64,000 bases of DNA from Runella aurantiaca (lineage in GTDB: Bacteria > Bacteroidota > Bacteroidia > Cytophagales > Spirosomataceae), in NCBI RefSeq assembly GCF_003339505.1, contig NZ_QPIW01000013.1, positions 112,804 through 176,803 on the forward strand. Reading direction: 5' to 3'. Within the stretch, counting starts at the first letter, position 1. The number at the start of each line of letters is the position of its first letter. The position numbers and the translations under genes are program-made. This document shows positions 42,069 through 49,849 of the stretch, piece by piece. Under the pieces are notes generated by a model, which worked only from the letters and a program-made list of their open reading frames with translations, ran no database searches and had not been told where the DNA came from.

Positions 42069-42821
42069 ATGTATGTTCTTGTATTTTTCGTAGCCCACTG
42101 GTATTTATCTCTCTTGATGCAAACCTTCTTTTTGCACCGCTACGCCGCCCACAAAATGTTTACGATGAGTCCTTTTTGGGAGAAGTTTTTTTATACCCTC
42201 ACTTTCATATTTCAAGGTTCATCGTTTTTAAGTCCTTACGCTTATGGCGTAATGCACCGCCTCCACCACGCTTATGCCGACACGGAAGAAGACCCACATT
42301 CGCCGAGTTTTTCGTCGAGTTTGGTGGATATGATGTGGAAAACAAAGAATTACTACAACAATATCCTGCACCGCGAAGATAGTATTCCCACCAAATTCAA
42401 AAAAGATGTCCCACACTGGGCATTTATGGAACGGCTCGGTGATTATTGGGTTATCCGCATTGGTTGGGGCGTATTGTACACCTTGTTTTATATACAATTT
42501 GCCACGGCTTGGTGGATGTTTTTGTTGTTGCCAATCCACTTTTTGATGGGGCCCGTTCACGGGGTAATTATCAACTGGTATGCCCACAAATACGGTTATA
42601 CCAATTTTAAAGTAAACGACACCGCCCGCAACCTTTTACCTTTTGACTTTTTGATGATGGGCGAATCGTACCACAACAACCACCACAAACTCGGAGGTCG
42701 CGCCAATTTTGGAGTAAAATGGCACGAATTTGACCCTACTTATCCGTTTATTTTATTCCTCAACGCCACGGGAATTATCAAGCTAAAACGGAACAATGAC
42801 TTGAACTATATGCCTAGCTAG
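42069..42821 (+). CDS. Membrane fatty-acid (acyl-CoA/acyl-lipid) desaturase
   Basis: A 250-residue di-iron membrane desaturase. The three histidine boxes are H-R-Y-A-A-H (about 23-28), H-R-L-H-H (about 63-67) and H-N-N-H-H (about 202-206), the arrangement of the delta-9 stearoyl-CoA desaturase family. Four to five hydrophobic segments surround them. The protein is short, as in bacterial acyl-lipid or acyl-CoA desaturases. It should insert a double bond in membrane fatty acids and help adapt fluidity. The electron donor is not encoded nearby. The gene is convergent with folD. Confidence 0.88.
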   Translation: MYVLVFFVAHWYLSLLMQTFFLHRYAAHKMFTMSPFWEKFFYTLTFIFQGSSFLSPYAYGVMHRLHHAYADTEEDPHSPSFSSSLVDMMWKTKNYYNNILHREDSIPTKFKKDVPHWAFMERLGDYWVIRIGWGVLYTLFYIQFATAWWMFLLLPIHFLMGPVHGVIINWYAHKYGYTNFKVNDTARNLLPFDFLMMGESYHNNHHKLGGRANFGVKWHEFDPTYPFILFLNATGIIKLKRNNDLNYMPS

Positions 42822-42843
42822 GCGCTGGTGTTGGTTCTTGGTT

Positions 42844-42906
42844 GATTGGTTAACGGTTATTGGCCACTACTACAGAGCACCGTTAGCCAGTAACCAATCA
42901 CCAATC
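42844..42906. repeat. Imperfect inverted repeat between the desaturase and folD genes
   Basis: Arms at 42844-42864 and 42886-42906 match at 17 of 21 positions when inverted; the repeating unit is a variant of GGTTATTGGT. It lies between convergent genes and may stop transcription from both, although no T-tract adjoins it. Confidence 0.5.
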
Positions 42907-42908
42907 CC

Positions 42909-43790
42909 CTACTTAAAAATAGCTTTCTTGGACGATAGCAGCGTGTTGGTCAGTAGACCGCAAATAGTCATCAAGCCCACGCCACCCGGCACGGGCGTAA
43001 TGTAGCCAGATTTGGGCGCTACTTCGTCAAACTTCACGTCACCTTTGATGGCAAATCCGCTTTTTTTGGTTGCATCTGGCACGCGGGTAATGCCCACGTC
43101 AATCACCACTGCCCCTTCTTTGACGTAGTCGGCGGTGATAAATTCGGGGCGACCCAAGGCCGCAATCAAAATATCAGCACTTTGACAAACTTCTTTCAGA
43201 TTGTGCGTACGGCTGTGGCAAATCGTGACGGTACAGTTGCCCGGATAGGCATTGCGCTGCATCAAAATACTCATGGGCAAGCCCACAATTTGGCTGCGCC
43301 CTACCACCACACAGTGTTTACCAGCCGTTTCTATTTTATAACGTTCGAGCATTTCCAAAATTCCGTAAGGAGTAGCTGAAATATAGGCGGGCAAGCCCTT
43401 ACACATCCGACCCACGTTGATGGGGTGGAAACCATCCACGTCTTTTTCGGGCGCAACCGCTTCCATGATTGTATTTTCTGAAATATGCGCCGGAAGCGGC
43501 AATTGCACGATAAAGCCATCGATATCTTCGTCGAAATTCAAATCCTGAATGTGCGAAAGCAACTCCGCTTCTGAGGTGGTATCGGGCAGGCTGATGAGGG
43601 TTGACTTAAAACCGATTTCCTCACAACTTTTGATTTTTGAGGCCACGTAGGTTTCGCTTGCACCGTTATTGCCCACCAAGATAGCCGCCAGATGCGGGGT
43701 TTTTCCGCCGTTGGCTTTGATTTTATCTACTTCTACTTTGATTTCCGCTTTTACTTCAGCAGAAAGTTTTTTACCGTCTAATAGTTGCAT
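42909..43790 (-). CDS. folD: Bifunctional methylenetetrahydrofolate dehydrogenase/cyclohydrolase
   Basis: A 293-residue cytoplasmic enzyme that converts 5,10-methylene-THF to 10-formyl-THF for purine and formyl-Met synthesis. The active-site [13 protein letters not shown] has the catalytic lysine; Q-L-P-L-P and D-K-D-V-D-G-F-H follow. The NADP site is V-V-G-R-S-x-I-V-G-x-P, and the closing motif is P-G-G-V-G-L-M-T, with L where most have P. Length is normal. A toxin-antitoxin pair lies directly upstream (18 bp) on the same strand. Confidence 0.95.
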   Translation of the reverse strand: MQLLDGKKLSAEVKAEIKVEVDKIKANGGKTPHLAAILVGNNGASETYVASKIKSCEEIGFKSTLISLPDTTSEAELLSHIQDLNFDEDIDGFIVQLPLPAHISENTIMEAVAPEKDVDGFHPINVGRMCKGLPAYISATPYGILEMLERYKIETAGKHCVVVGRSQIVGLPMSILMQRNAYPGNCTVTICHSRTHNLKEVCQSADILIAALGRPEFITADYVKEGAVVIDVGITRVPDATKKSGFAIKGDVKFDEVAPKSGYITPVPGGVGLMTICGLLTNTLLSSKKAIFK

Positions 43791-43808
43791 TAAATTAATC
43801 GTTAAATC

Positions 43809-44144
43809 TTAATTATCAAGCAGATACTGTATTTCTACTTTCAAAACAGGGAGATAGTTGATAACAATTGCCCAGATATTTACTGGCTCAATTGTATCGT
43901 AACCATGTATAATTTTATTACGTGTATCTACTATTCTACGCGCATTGGAAATAGGAATAGTTGGGTGTATTTTGAGCAAGTTATTGACCGCCTCACCAAT
44001 AATTTCTAAATTTCGTTCCACCGCATCCTGTAACATATCATTACCAGCATAGTTTTCATAGACTTGAGGTGTGCCAATATATTTTTCGATATTATCAATA
44101 CACACTCGAATATCAAACAGATACTTTTTGGCAATATTATCCAT
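43809..44144 (-). CDS. HepT-like ribonuclease toxin
   Basis: A 111-residue HEPN protein of the DUF86/HepT family. The active-site motif R-x(4-6)-H-x-Y is present as R-N-K-I-I-H-G-Y (about 84-91). The N-terminal helix D-I-R-V-C-I-D-N-I and the A-V-E-R-N-L-E-I-I-G-E-A motif are diagnostic. HepT cleaves RNA (mRNA or tRNA) unless it is AMPylated on the Tyr of this motif by its MntA partner. The gene overlaps mntA by 8 bp and is followed by folD after 18 bp. It may be a stable TA module inserted upstream of a core gene. Confidence 0.88.
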   Translation of the reverse strand: MDNIAKKYLFDIRVCIDNIEKYIGTPQVYENYAGNDMLQDAVERNLEIIGEAVNNLLKIHPTIPISNARRIVDTRNKIIHGYDTIEPVNIWAIVINYLPVLKVEIQYLLDN

Positions 44145-44442
44145 AGACTAATTCCTTTGTTCTATTAATCTCCTGAATAAAATAAGGGTTTTTTAATGAG
44201 CCCTCCGTAATTATATCTACTTCTCTTTTAAAAAATGCTTTTAATGTATCATAAAGTGACCACCAAAGCTCTCCTTTTTCAAGCGGTTCAATTTCGTTTT
44301 GAAATACTATTAAAAAATCAATATCACTCTCGTTGCCAAATCGCTCTGAAACTACTGATCCAAATGCATATACTCTTTCAAGTTTATGAGCCTGAAAAAT
44401 GGTTTTCAATTGAGACAAGTTATCTTTCAGCAAGGGATTCAT
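44137..44442 (-). CDS. MntA-type minimal nucleotidyltransferase antitoxin
   Basis: A 101-residue nucleotidyltransferase. The motif G-S-x(10)-D-x-D is clear as G-S-V-V-S-E-R-F-G-N-E-S-D-I-D-F, with a third acidic residue in V-D-I-I-T. In characterised pairs MntA transfers AMP groups from ATP to the toxin HepT and so neutralises it. Its stop overlaps the hepT start by 8 bp, as expected for a coupled antitoxin-first operon. The base composition is clearly lower in G/C than the genes on both sides, consistent with transfer. A VOC-family gene stops 8 bp upstream. Confidence 0.88.
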   Translation of the reverse strand: MNPLLKDNLSQLKTIFQAHKLERVYAFGSVVSERFGNESDIDFLIVFQNEIEPLEKGELWWSLYDTLKAFFKREVDIITEGSLKNPYFIQEINRTKELVYG

Positions 44443-44450
44443 AAGCGAAT

Positions 44451-44795
44451 TTATTTCTCAAAATGAGGATTCTCGATAATACCAAACTCATTTCCGAATG
44501 GGTCTTTGACCGTCGCAACTTTGATTCCGCCACCCACTTCCTGAATCTCTGCATCCGCAGTTGCTCCCGTCCCGAGTAGGTGTTCCCAAGCCAGTTCAAT
44601 ATTTTCCACACCCCAATAGGTAGTTGTTTGAGAGGCGTTGGGGTCAAGGCCCAGTTCATAACCACCAATGTTGAACCCCACATAAAAAGGTTCATCAAAA
44701 TAAGGCTGAACACCCGTTGCCTGAATGTACCACTGTTTGGTCGCCTCTAAATCAGCGGCGAGGTAAATGACGGTTCTTAATCCGAGTAGTTTCAT
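44451..44795 (-). CDS. VOC-superfamily protein (glyoxalase/bleomycin-resistance-like)
   Basis: A 114-residue single VOC domain. Typical features are the start L-R-T-V-I-Y-L-A-A-D-L-E-A-T-K-x-W-Y, a Y-F-D-E-P-F-Y-V-G-F strand, and the end motif V-K-D-P-F-G-N-E-F-G-I-I-E-N-P with the metal-ligand glutamate. Activity and substrate are not defined. It overlaps the sirtuin gene upstream by 4 bp and therefore belongs to the unit hydrolase-sirtuin-VOC(-MntA-HepT). Sequence alone cannot distinguish an enzyme from a binding protein. Confidence 0.82.
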   Translation of the reverse strand: MKLLGLRTVIYLAADLEATKQWYIQATGVQPYFDEPFYVGFNIGGYELGLDPNASQTTTYWGVENIELAWEHLLGTGATADAEIQEVGGGIKVATVKDPFGNEFGIIENPHFEK

Positions 44796-45496
44796 AAATA
44801 CTCTTTCAATAATTTCTCCTTCAACATTGTCATGCCCACCGTTGCTTTTTCCTGAATAAACGTCACGTATTTCGTGCTACCCGACATTTCTGGAGTTTTG
44901 GGATCTATCACAAAAATCGGCACCCGAGGAGGTACGTAATATACTAATCCTGCCGCAGGATATACCACTAACGACGTGCCAACAACAATAAAAATATCAG
45001 CTTGCTCGGCCAGTTCAACAGCCGGAACCATCATCGGAACCTCTTCCCTAAACCACACAATATTGGGCCGAAGTTGACTTCCTAGTTCGCAGGTATCGCC
45101 CAATTTCAGCTCCCAGCCTTTCACATCATACACCAACGAGGGGTCTTTGGTACTGCGCGATTTGTACAATTCGCCGTGTAAGTGAAGTACATTCGTTGAG
45201 CCTGCTTTTTCGTGCAGATTATCGACGTTTTGGGTAATGATTTGAACGTCAAAGTATTTTTCCAGTTCCGCCAAAATCAAATGCGCGGCGTTGGGCTCGG
45301 CCTCCAACCCCTGTTTACGACGTTCATTGTAGAAATCCAACACCAATTGCGGATTGCGACGCCAGCCTTCTGGGGTGGCTACGTCTTCGATACTGTGCCC
45401 TTCCCACAGTCCATCTGAATCGCGAAATGTTTTAATACCGCTTTCCGCGCTGATTCCCGCGCCCGACAGGACGACTAGCTTTTTTTTGTTCGGCAT
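44792..45496 (-). CDS. cobB: Sir2-family NAD-dependent protein deacylase
   Basis: A 234-residue sirtuin. NAD motifs are V-L-S-G-A-G-I-S-A-E-S-G-I and T-Q-N-V-D-N-L-H; the catalytic histidine is in L-H-L-H-G-E-L; V-V-G-T-S-L-V-V-Y-P-A-[AG] follows. The Y-x-x-R pair F-Y-N-E-R (about 57-61) marks class III sirtuins, which prefer succinyl or malonyl lysine. The zinc-binding part is unusual: only one cysteine (G-D-T-C) remains where four are expected, so zinc is probably not bound. It overlaps the VOC gene by 4 bp and the hydrolase gene by 65 bp, both on the same strand. The symbol is by family, not by proven activity. Confidence 0.86.
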   Translation of the reverse strand: MPNKKKLVVLSGAGISAESGIKTFRDSDGLWEGHSIEDVATPEGWRRNPQLVLDFYNERRKQGLEAEPNAAHLILAELEKYFDVQIITQNVDNLHEKAGSTNVLHLHGELYKSRSTKDPSLVYDVKGWELKLGDTCELGSQLRPNIVWFREEVPMMVPAVELAEQADIFIVVGTSLVVYPAAGLVYYVPPRVPIFVIDPKTPEMSGSTKYVTFIQEKATVGMTMLKEKLLKEYL

Positions 45497-46457
45497 AAGT
45501 TTCCTCTACAAAACGTTGTAAAAATGGAGTTACCTGCGCATAAAATGCGGCGGGATTGTCTAACCAAGGGAAATGATGCGCCCGGTCAATCAAACTGATT
45601 GTGACATTTGGAACTGATTTTTTCCAGAAATTCACCAATCCATTGAGGTCATAACGCTGTCGCGATACAACCACCAGTACAGGTATGTTCCTCTGTCGTA
45701 ATGCAGTAATACAATCAAGCGGGTTGGGAACAAATTTAGTGCTTACCCGACTTTTAATGCCTACGTTACGCACTTTTTCGTATAAAAAATCGGCGGCAAT
45801 GGGCTCATGGAGCGTATCATGCACGTAAGTGGCTGCTTGAAATGCCATAATCGCTCTGGCCCTCGCCAAAGAATCCGTTGGCATAATTTGCGTTTGGAGT
45901 TGATGTTGTAACCCTTCAAAACGCCGATTGATGACCTCCTGCGATAACATACGCGAAAAACCGTATTCTTCGTAGGTATCAAAATAGCCATTGGCCGAAA
46001 GTGGCTTTGTTTCGGTCATGGCGGTGGGGTTGATAAGCACCAATTGTGCCAAATGGCTTCCTGCCTGAGATGCATATGCACAGGCAATTTTGGCTCCGAA
46101 GCCGTGCGCAATTACCGACCATTTAGGAATCCTCAACACCATGCGAAGGGCTTCAATATCAGCCACTGCTTTCGTAAAGTTAATTGTTGAATCATTGATA
46201 ACGGGAAAACGACTTTTACCCGTAGCACGCGGGTCGTAATAAACCACGCGGTTTGTTTCCGACAATTTTTTAATCAAGTCTTTTAGGTAGGCCGACGAAT
46301 TGCCCGCATCACCTACGACCAATACGTGGCTCCCACTCCCGACGATTTTGAAATATAAATTGGCACCGCTGTTACAGATAGCCCAGCCTTCGGTTTGGGC
46401 TTTTGTGATCAACGAAACCAAAAATAGGGTAATAAAAAGAAGTACATTTTTTCTCAT
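45432..46457 (-). CDS. Exported alpha/beta-hydrolase-fold protein lacking the nucleophile
   Basis: A 341-residue protein with a signal peptide (about 20 residues ending T-K-A-Q). The fold is clear: Y-Y-D-P-R-A-T-G-K-S-R after beta-4, the elbow after beta-5, and the C-terminal R-A-H-H-F-P-W-L-D-N-P histidine motif. At the elbow the expected G-x-S-x-G reads A-H-G-F-G, so the nucleophile serine is a glycine (codon GGC, one base from AGC). The likely acid is present. It may be inactive and work as a binding or scaffold protein, or use another residue. The last 65 bp overlap the start of the sirtuin gene, so the C-terminal basic tail is coded within the overlap. Confidence 0.8.
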   Translation of the reverse strand: MRKNVLLFITLFLVSLITKAQTEGWAICNSGANLYFKIVGSGSHVLVVGDAGNSSAYLKDLIKKLSETNRVVYYDPRATGKSRFPVINDSTINFTKAVADIEALRMVLRIPKWSVIAHGFGAKIACAYASQAGSHLAQLVLINPTAMTETKPLSANGYFDTYEEYGFSRMLSQEVINRRFEGLQHQLQTQIMPTDSLARARAIMAFQAATYVHDTLHEPIAADFLYEKVRNVGIKSRVSTKFVPNPLDCITALRQRNIPVLVVVSRQRYDLNGLVNFWKKSVPNVTISLIDRAHHFPWLDNPAAFYAQVTPFLQRFVEETYAEQKKASRPVGRGNQRGKRY

Positions 46458-46484
46458 TCAGTCGGGATATTTCTTGAGAGAAGA

Positions 46485-46524
46485 TTTTAGGATTGACCGC
46501 GTTTTAGGCTTGTCAATCCTGAAA
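46485..46524 (-). terminator. Terminator of argG
   Basis: A 13-bp stem (46485-46497 and 46512-46524, core AGGATTGAC) with one G-U pair and a 14-nt loop lies between the argG stop and the next minus-strand gene. On the minus strand only a short, mixed T/C tract follows the stem. Confidence 0.6.
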
Positions 46525-46537
46525 TCCTCACTGATGA

Positions 46538-47737
46538 CTACTGATTCAATTCACTGATTTTCTGATAAATCATCACTTGGTTGGATGCAACTTTGGCAAA
46601 TCCCCGCACATCGTCGCCCGTCCATGCGTTGTTCATCTCGCCATAACTTCCAAACACTGGCGACATCAAATCATAACTTGATTCAATTCCTTCCACATAA
46701 AAACGATAAGGTGCCAACGTAAGGTGCACTTTGCCCGTTACGTGCTGTTGGGTATCGGCTAAGAATGTCTCAATATTACGCATCACAGGCTCCATAAACT
46801 GACCTTTGTGCAAAAGGCTTCCGTACCAGTTGGCCAATTGTTCTTTCCAATACAATTGTTGCTCGCTCAAGACGTGTTTTTCAAGCGTGTGGTGGGCTTT
46901 AATAATGACCAAAGGCGCGGCAGCTTCAAAGCCTACGCGTCCTTTGATACCGATGATGGTATCTCCTACGTGAATATCGCGCCCGATGCCAAACGGTGCC
47001 GCGATTTCGGCCAGTTTTTGGATGGCTTCCACTGGCGCGTAAGCCGTATCGTTGATTCCGACCAATTCTCCTTTTTCAAATTGCAGGGTCACGCGTTCTG
47101 CTTCAGTTTTACTCACTTGCGTCGGAAAAGCGCTTTCGGGCAAATATTTATCTGATGTCAGGGTTTCTTTACCCCCAACCGACGTTCCCCACAGGCCTTT
47201 ATTGATAGAATAAGCCGCTTTGTGCCATTCTTGATCCACTCCTTTTGATTTCAAATAATCAATTTCAGCCTCACGCGACAGTCTTAAATCCCGAATCGGA
47301 GTAATTATTTCGGCTTCTGGCATAATGATACGGAAGGCCATATCAAACCGAACTTGGTCATTTCCAGCGCCCGTACTTCCGTGCGCAATAGCCTCAGCAC
47401 CAATCTCTTTGGCGTACTCGGCAGCCGCAATGGCTTGAAAAATACGCTCCGCACTCACCGAAAGCGGATAAGTATTGTTTTTGAGAATATTTCCAAAAAC
47501 TAGGTATTTAATACATTGCTGATAATAATCCTGTGTTTTGGAAATGGTCGCGTGTTTTTTGACGCCCAACGAATACGCGCGGGCTTCAATCGCTTTCAGT
47601 TCTTCGTCCGAAAAACCGCCCGTATCCACCAATACGGAGTAAATTTCGTAGCCTTTGTCTTCCGACAAATATTTGACGCAAAAAGAGGTATCCAAACCTC
47701 CGCTAAACGCTAAAACAACTTTTTTACTTTCAGACAT
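46538..47737 (-). CDS. argG: Argininosuccinate synthase
   Basis: A 399-residue ATP-dependent enzyme that joins citrulline and aspartate in arginine synthesis. The N-type P-loop is A-F-S-G-G-L-D-T-S-F at residues 10-19. Conserved citrulline/aspartate contacts are I-A-H-G-S-T-G-A-G-N-D-Q-V-R-F and W-G-x-S-V-G-G-K-E-T. Length is typical. It has its own -7 element (TAACTTTG at 47856-47863 on the minus strand, about 120 nt upstream). Other arg genes are not in the window, except possibly the GNAT gene two positions upstream. Confidence 0.95.
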   Translation of the reverse strand: MSESKKVVLAFSGGLDTSFCVKYLSEDKGYEIYSVLVDTGGFSDEELKAIEARAYSLGVKKHATISKTQDYYQQCIKYLVFGNILKNNTYPLSVSAERIFQAIAAAEYAKEIGAEAIAHGSTGAGNDQVRFDMAFRIIMPEAEIITPIRDLRLSREAEIDYLKSKGVDQEWHKAAYSINKGLWGTSVGGKETLTSDKYLPESAFPTQVSKTEAERVTLQFEKGELVGINDTAYAPVEAIQKLAEIAAPFGIGRDIHVGDTIIGIKGRVGFEAAAPLVIIKAHHTLEKHVLSEQQLYWKEQLANWYGSLLHKGQFMEPVMRNIETFLADTQQHVTGKVHLTLAPYRFYVEGIESSYDLMSPVFGSYGEMNNAWTGDDVRGFAKVASNQVMIYQKISELNQ

Positions 47738-47855
47738 GGACTTCTTTAATGTTATTTTGTTTGCGACAGCCCATTAAGCAGGTTTTTGTAAAATCACGCC
47801 ATCAGGGCAACCATTACCTTTGACAAATTGGTAGGTTATACTCACTATTTTAGCG

Positions 47856-47863
47856 CAAAGTTA
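47856..47863 (-). promoter_or_regulatory. Probable -7 element of the argG promoter
   Basis: TAACTTTG on the minus strand matches TAnnTTTG, about 118 nt upstream of the argG ATG, leaving a long leader of about 110 nt. No ARG-box-like dyad was recognised. Confidence 0.42.
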
Positions 47864-47940
47864 GGAGAATAAAGACAAGGTTACTAAAAAAAATGAGACC
47901 CGATTCATCCTTTTTGAAATGCGCCCCACAGACCGCATTT

Positions 47941-49725
47941 TTAGTTATTGTCAAGGGTCTTGCTAATTTTATCCAAATTAAGACTCCGTGTAGAGGCATC
48001 AAAAATAGTTCGGTACACCCCGTTTTGGTCATACAACTCTTCATGTTTCCCATTTTCTACTACCTCTCCCCGCTGCATTACATAAATCATATCAGCGTCC
48101 ATGATTTGTGAAATACTGTGCGAAATAATCACTACCGTTCTGCCTTCCTTGATGGCTTCGATGCTGTTTCGGATTTGCTCCGTTACAATCGCATCGAGAC
48201 TCGCCGTCGGCTCATCTAAAAAGATAATTGGTGGATTTTTAAGAAACAATCTGGCAATAGCAATGCGCTGTTGTTGTCCACCCGAAAGCATAGAAGCATC
48301 GGATTGATATTGCTCAGGTAAATCTAAAATTTGCTCATGTAAAAAAGCTTTTTGAGCCGCTTCTCTGATTTCTTCGGACGTAGCTTTGGGCTTACCATAA
48401 CGAATATTTTCTTCGATGCTTCCCTTAAAAATGTGATTTTTTTGGAGTACCAAGCCAATATCATCACGCAAAGCATGGGTATCATACGCAGGGAGCGGTA
48501 TACCATCCAACGCAATTGTTCCGCCCGATGAGGCATAAAACTTTGTCAATAAATTAATTACCGTCGATTTGCCCGCCCCCGACAACCCCACCAAAGCGGT
48601 CGTTTTACCACTTTGAATATGAATGTTGACATTTTTTAGGGCATGAACTCCCGTTGGATAATAAAAATCAACGTTTTTCAACACAAAATCACCTTTTAAA
48701 GGTGTAGAAACCGTATGACCCAAGGATTCAGTTTCTCCCTCGGCGTCTAAAATGCTGAAAAAACCTTCGGCATAAATCAGGGCATCGTTCATTTCATCAT
48801 AAATACGGTGCAACTGACGAATCGGCGCCGACACATTACTGAACAACATAATATGAAACATTATAGCCCCGATTGAAATTTGACGATCCAATACCAAATA
48901 GGCCGTCAAGATAATAATCAGCACCACGCCAATTTGTTCAATAAACGATTTTAAGCCCTCAAAAATAAAGCCCGTTTTGCGGGTTTGTAACTGCAAGTCC
49001 ATCAGTCTCTGTTGCAGGGTCAATTGTTTTTTTCCTTCATATTGCTCTCTTACGAATGATTTTATGACAGAAATAGAATCAATAAGGTTAATCAACCCGT
49101 TGTTTTTATCTTCCCGCTGACCTCGCAATTTACGTCGAACGCCCTGCAGTTTCTGTGCTTGTCGGAAACTCACATAAAAATAAGCGGGTAGCACGCAAAG
49201 CGCCACCAAGCCTACGTACACATTGGCCGAAAACATCACCACCAAGGCCACGATAGCGTTGGCAAATAAAGGGAGAACATCAATAAAAAAATTCTGGACC
49301 AATTTGGTCAGGCTTTCCACACCCCGGTCGATCCGCGTTTGTAAACGCCCCGATTGGTTGGTTTCATTGGTGTAAAAAGCCATTCGGTAGGTCAAAATCT
49401 TTTCCACGGCTGTTTGCGCCAAATGAAAAGAAACGTTGATTCGGAGTTTCTCTCCGTAAAACTTTTGACCAAATTGTAGAAAAATATTAAGGATTTCTTT
49501 GGCAAAAAGAATCACACTAATCACTCCAAGCAGCGAAAGTCCCGCGGGCAGTACCTTGCCTTGCCGCAACATTAAATCAATTTGATCAACGGTATATCGC
49601 AACACCAGAGGATTGACCTGCGCGGTCAGTGAACCCAACAATGTGAGTAGCAATGTGCCGATAATCAGCCATTTATAAGGCTTAAGAAACGGAATAAGCC
49701 GATTGATAATTTGTTTGAGTTCCAA
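47941..49725 (-). CDS. ABC transporter, fused permease and ATPase (exporter)
   Basis: A 594-residue half-transporter of the MsbA/LmrA type. The membrane domain (about 1-310) has six helices; the ATPase domain (about 345-585) has Walker A G-L-S-G-A-G-K-S-T, the Q-loop L-Q-K-N, signature L-S-G-G-Q-Q-Q-R, Walker B I-I-F-L-D-E-P and the switch histidine in I-S-H-S. It should dimerise and export a lipid, peptide or drug. The frame extends to 49812, but that region forms the terminator of the preceding gene. The TTG at 49725, giving E-L-K-Q-I-I-N-R-L, is therefore the probable start; no ATG exists before about codon 50. Substrate unknown. Confidence 0.86.
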   Translation of the reverse strand: MELKQIINRLIPFLKPYKWLIIGTLLLTLLGSLTAQVNPLVLRYTVDQIDLMLRQGKVLPAGLSLLGVISVILFAKEILNIFLQFGQKFYGEKLRINVSFHLAQTAVEKILTYRMAFYTNETNQSGRLQTRIDRGVESLTKLVQNFFIDVLPLFANAIVALVVMFSANVYVGLVALCVLPAYFYVSFRQAQKLQGVRRKLRGQREDKNNGLINLIDSISVIKSFVREQYEGKKQLTLQQRLMDLQLQTRKTGFIFEGLKSFIEQIGVVLIIILTAYLVLDRQISIGAIMFHIMLFSNVSAPIRQLHRIYDEMNDALIYAEGFFSILDAEGETESLGHTVSTPLKGDFVLKNVDFYYPTGVHALKNVNIHIQSGKTTALVGLSGAGKSTVINLLTKFYASSGGTIALDGIPLPAYDTHALRDDIGLVLQKNHIFKGSIEENIRYGKPKATSEEIREAAQKAFLHEQILDLPEQYQSDASMLSGGQQQRIAIARLFLKNPPIIFLDEPTASLDAIVTEQIRNSIEAIKEGRTVVIISHSISQIMDADMIYVMQRGEVVENGKHEELYDQNGVYRTIFDASTRSLNLDKISKTLDNN

Positions 49726-49793
49726 AACTGTAAATGCTTTTTGGCTTAGGAGCCTGATGTAGATGTGAATTTTTATCTCCAAGATAAAAAATA

Positions 49794-49829
49794 AACCCCG
49801 ATTCCCAGCCAAAACTGAGAATCGGGGTT
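49794..49829 (-). terminator. Terminator of the GNAT gene
   Basis: An 11-bp perfect stem AACCCCGATTC (49794-49804) with complement at 49819-49829. On the minus strand the stem is followed by a T-rich tract (about 10 of 12 bases). It lies 20 bp past the GNAT stop. Confidence 0.82.
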
Positions 49830-49849
49830 AGTAAAGGAATAAAAGCAGC

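Noticed and set aside
49726..49812. Extension of the ABC exporter to a TTG at 49812
   Set aside because: The extra codons lie in the stem and T-tract of the preceding gene's terminator; the TTG at 49725 gives a normal exporter N-terminus.
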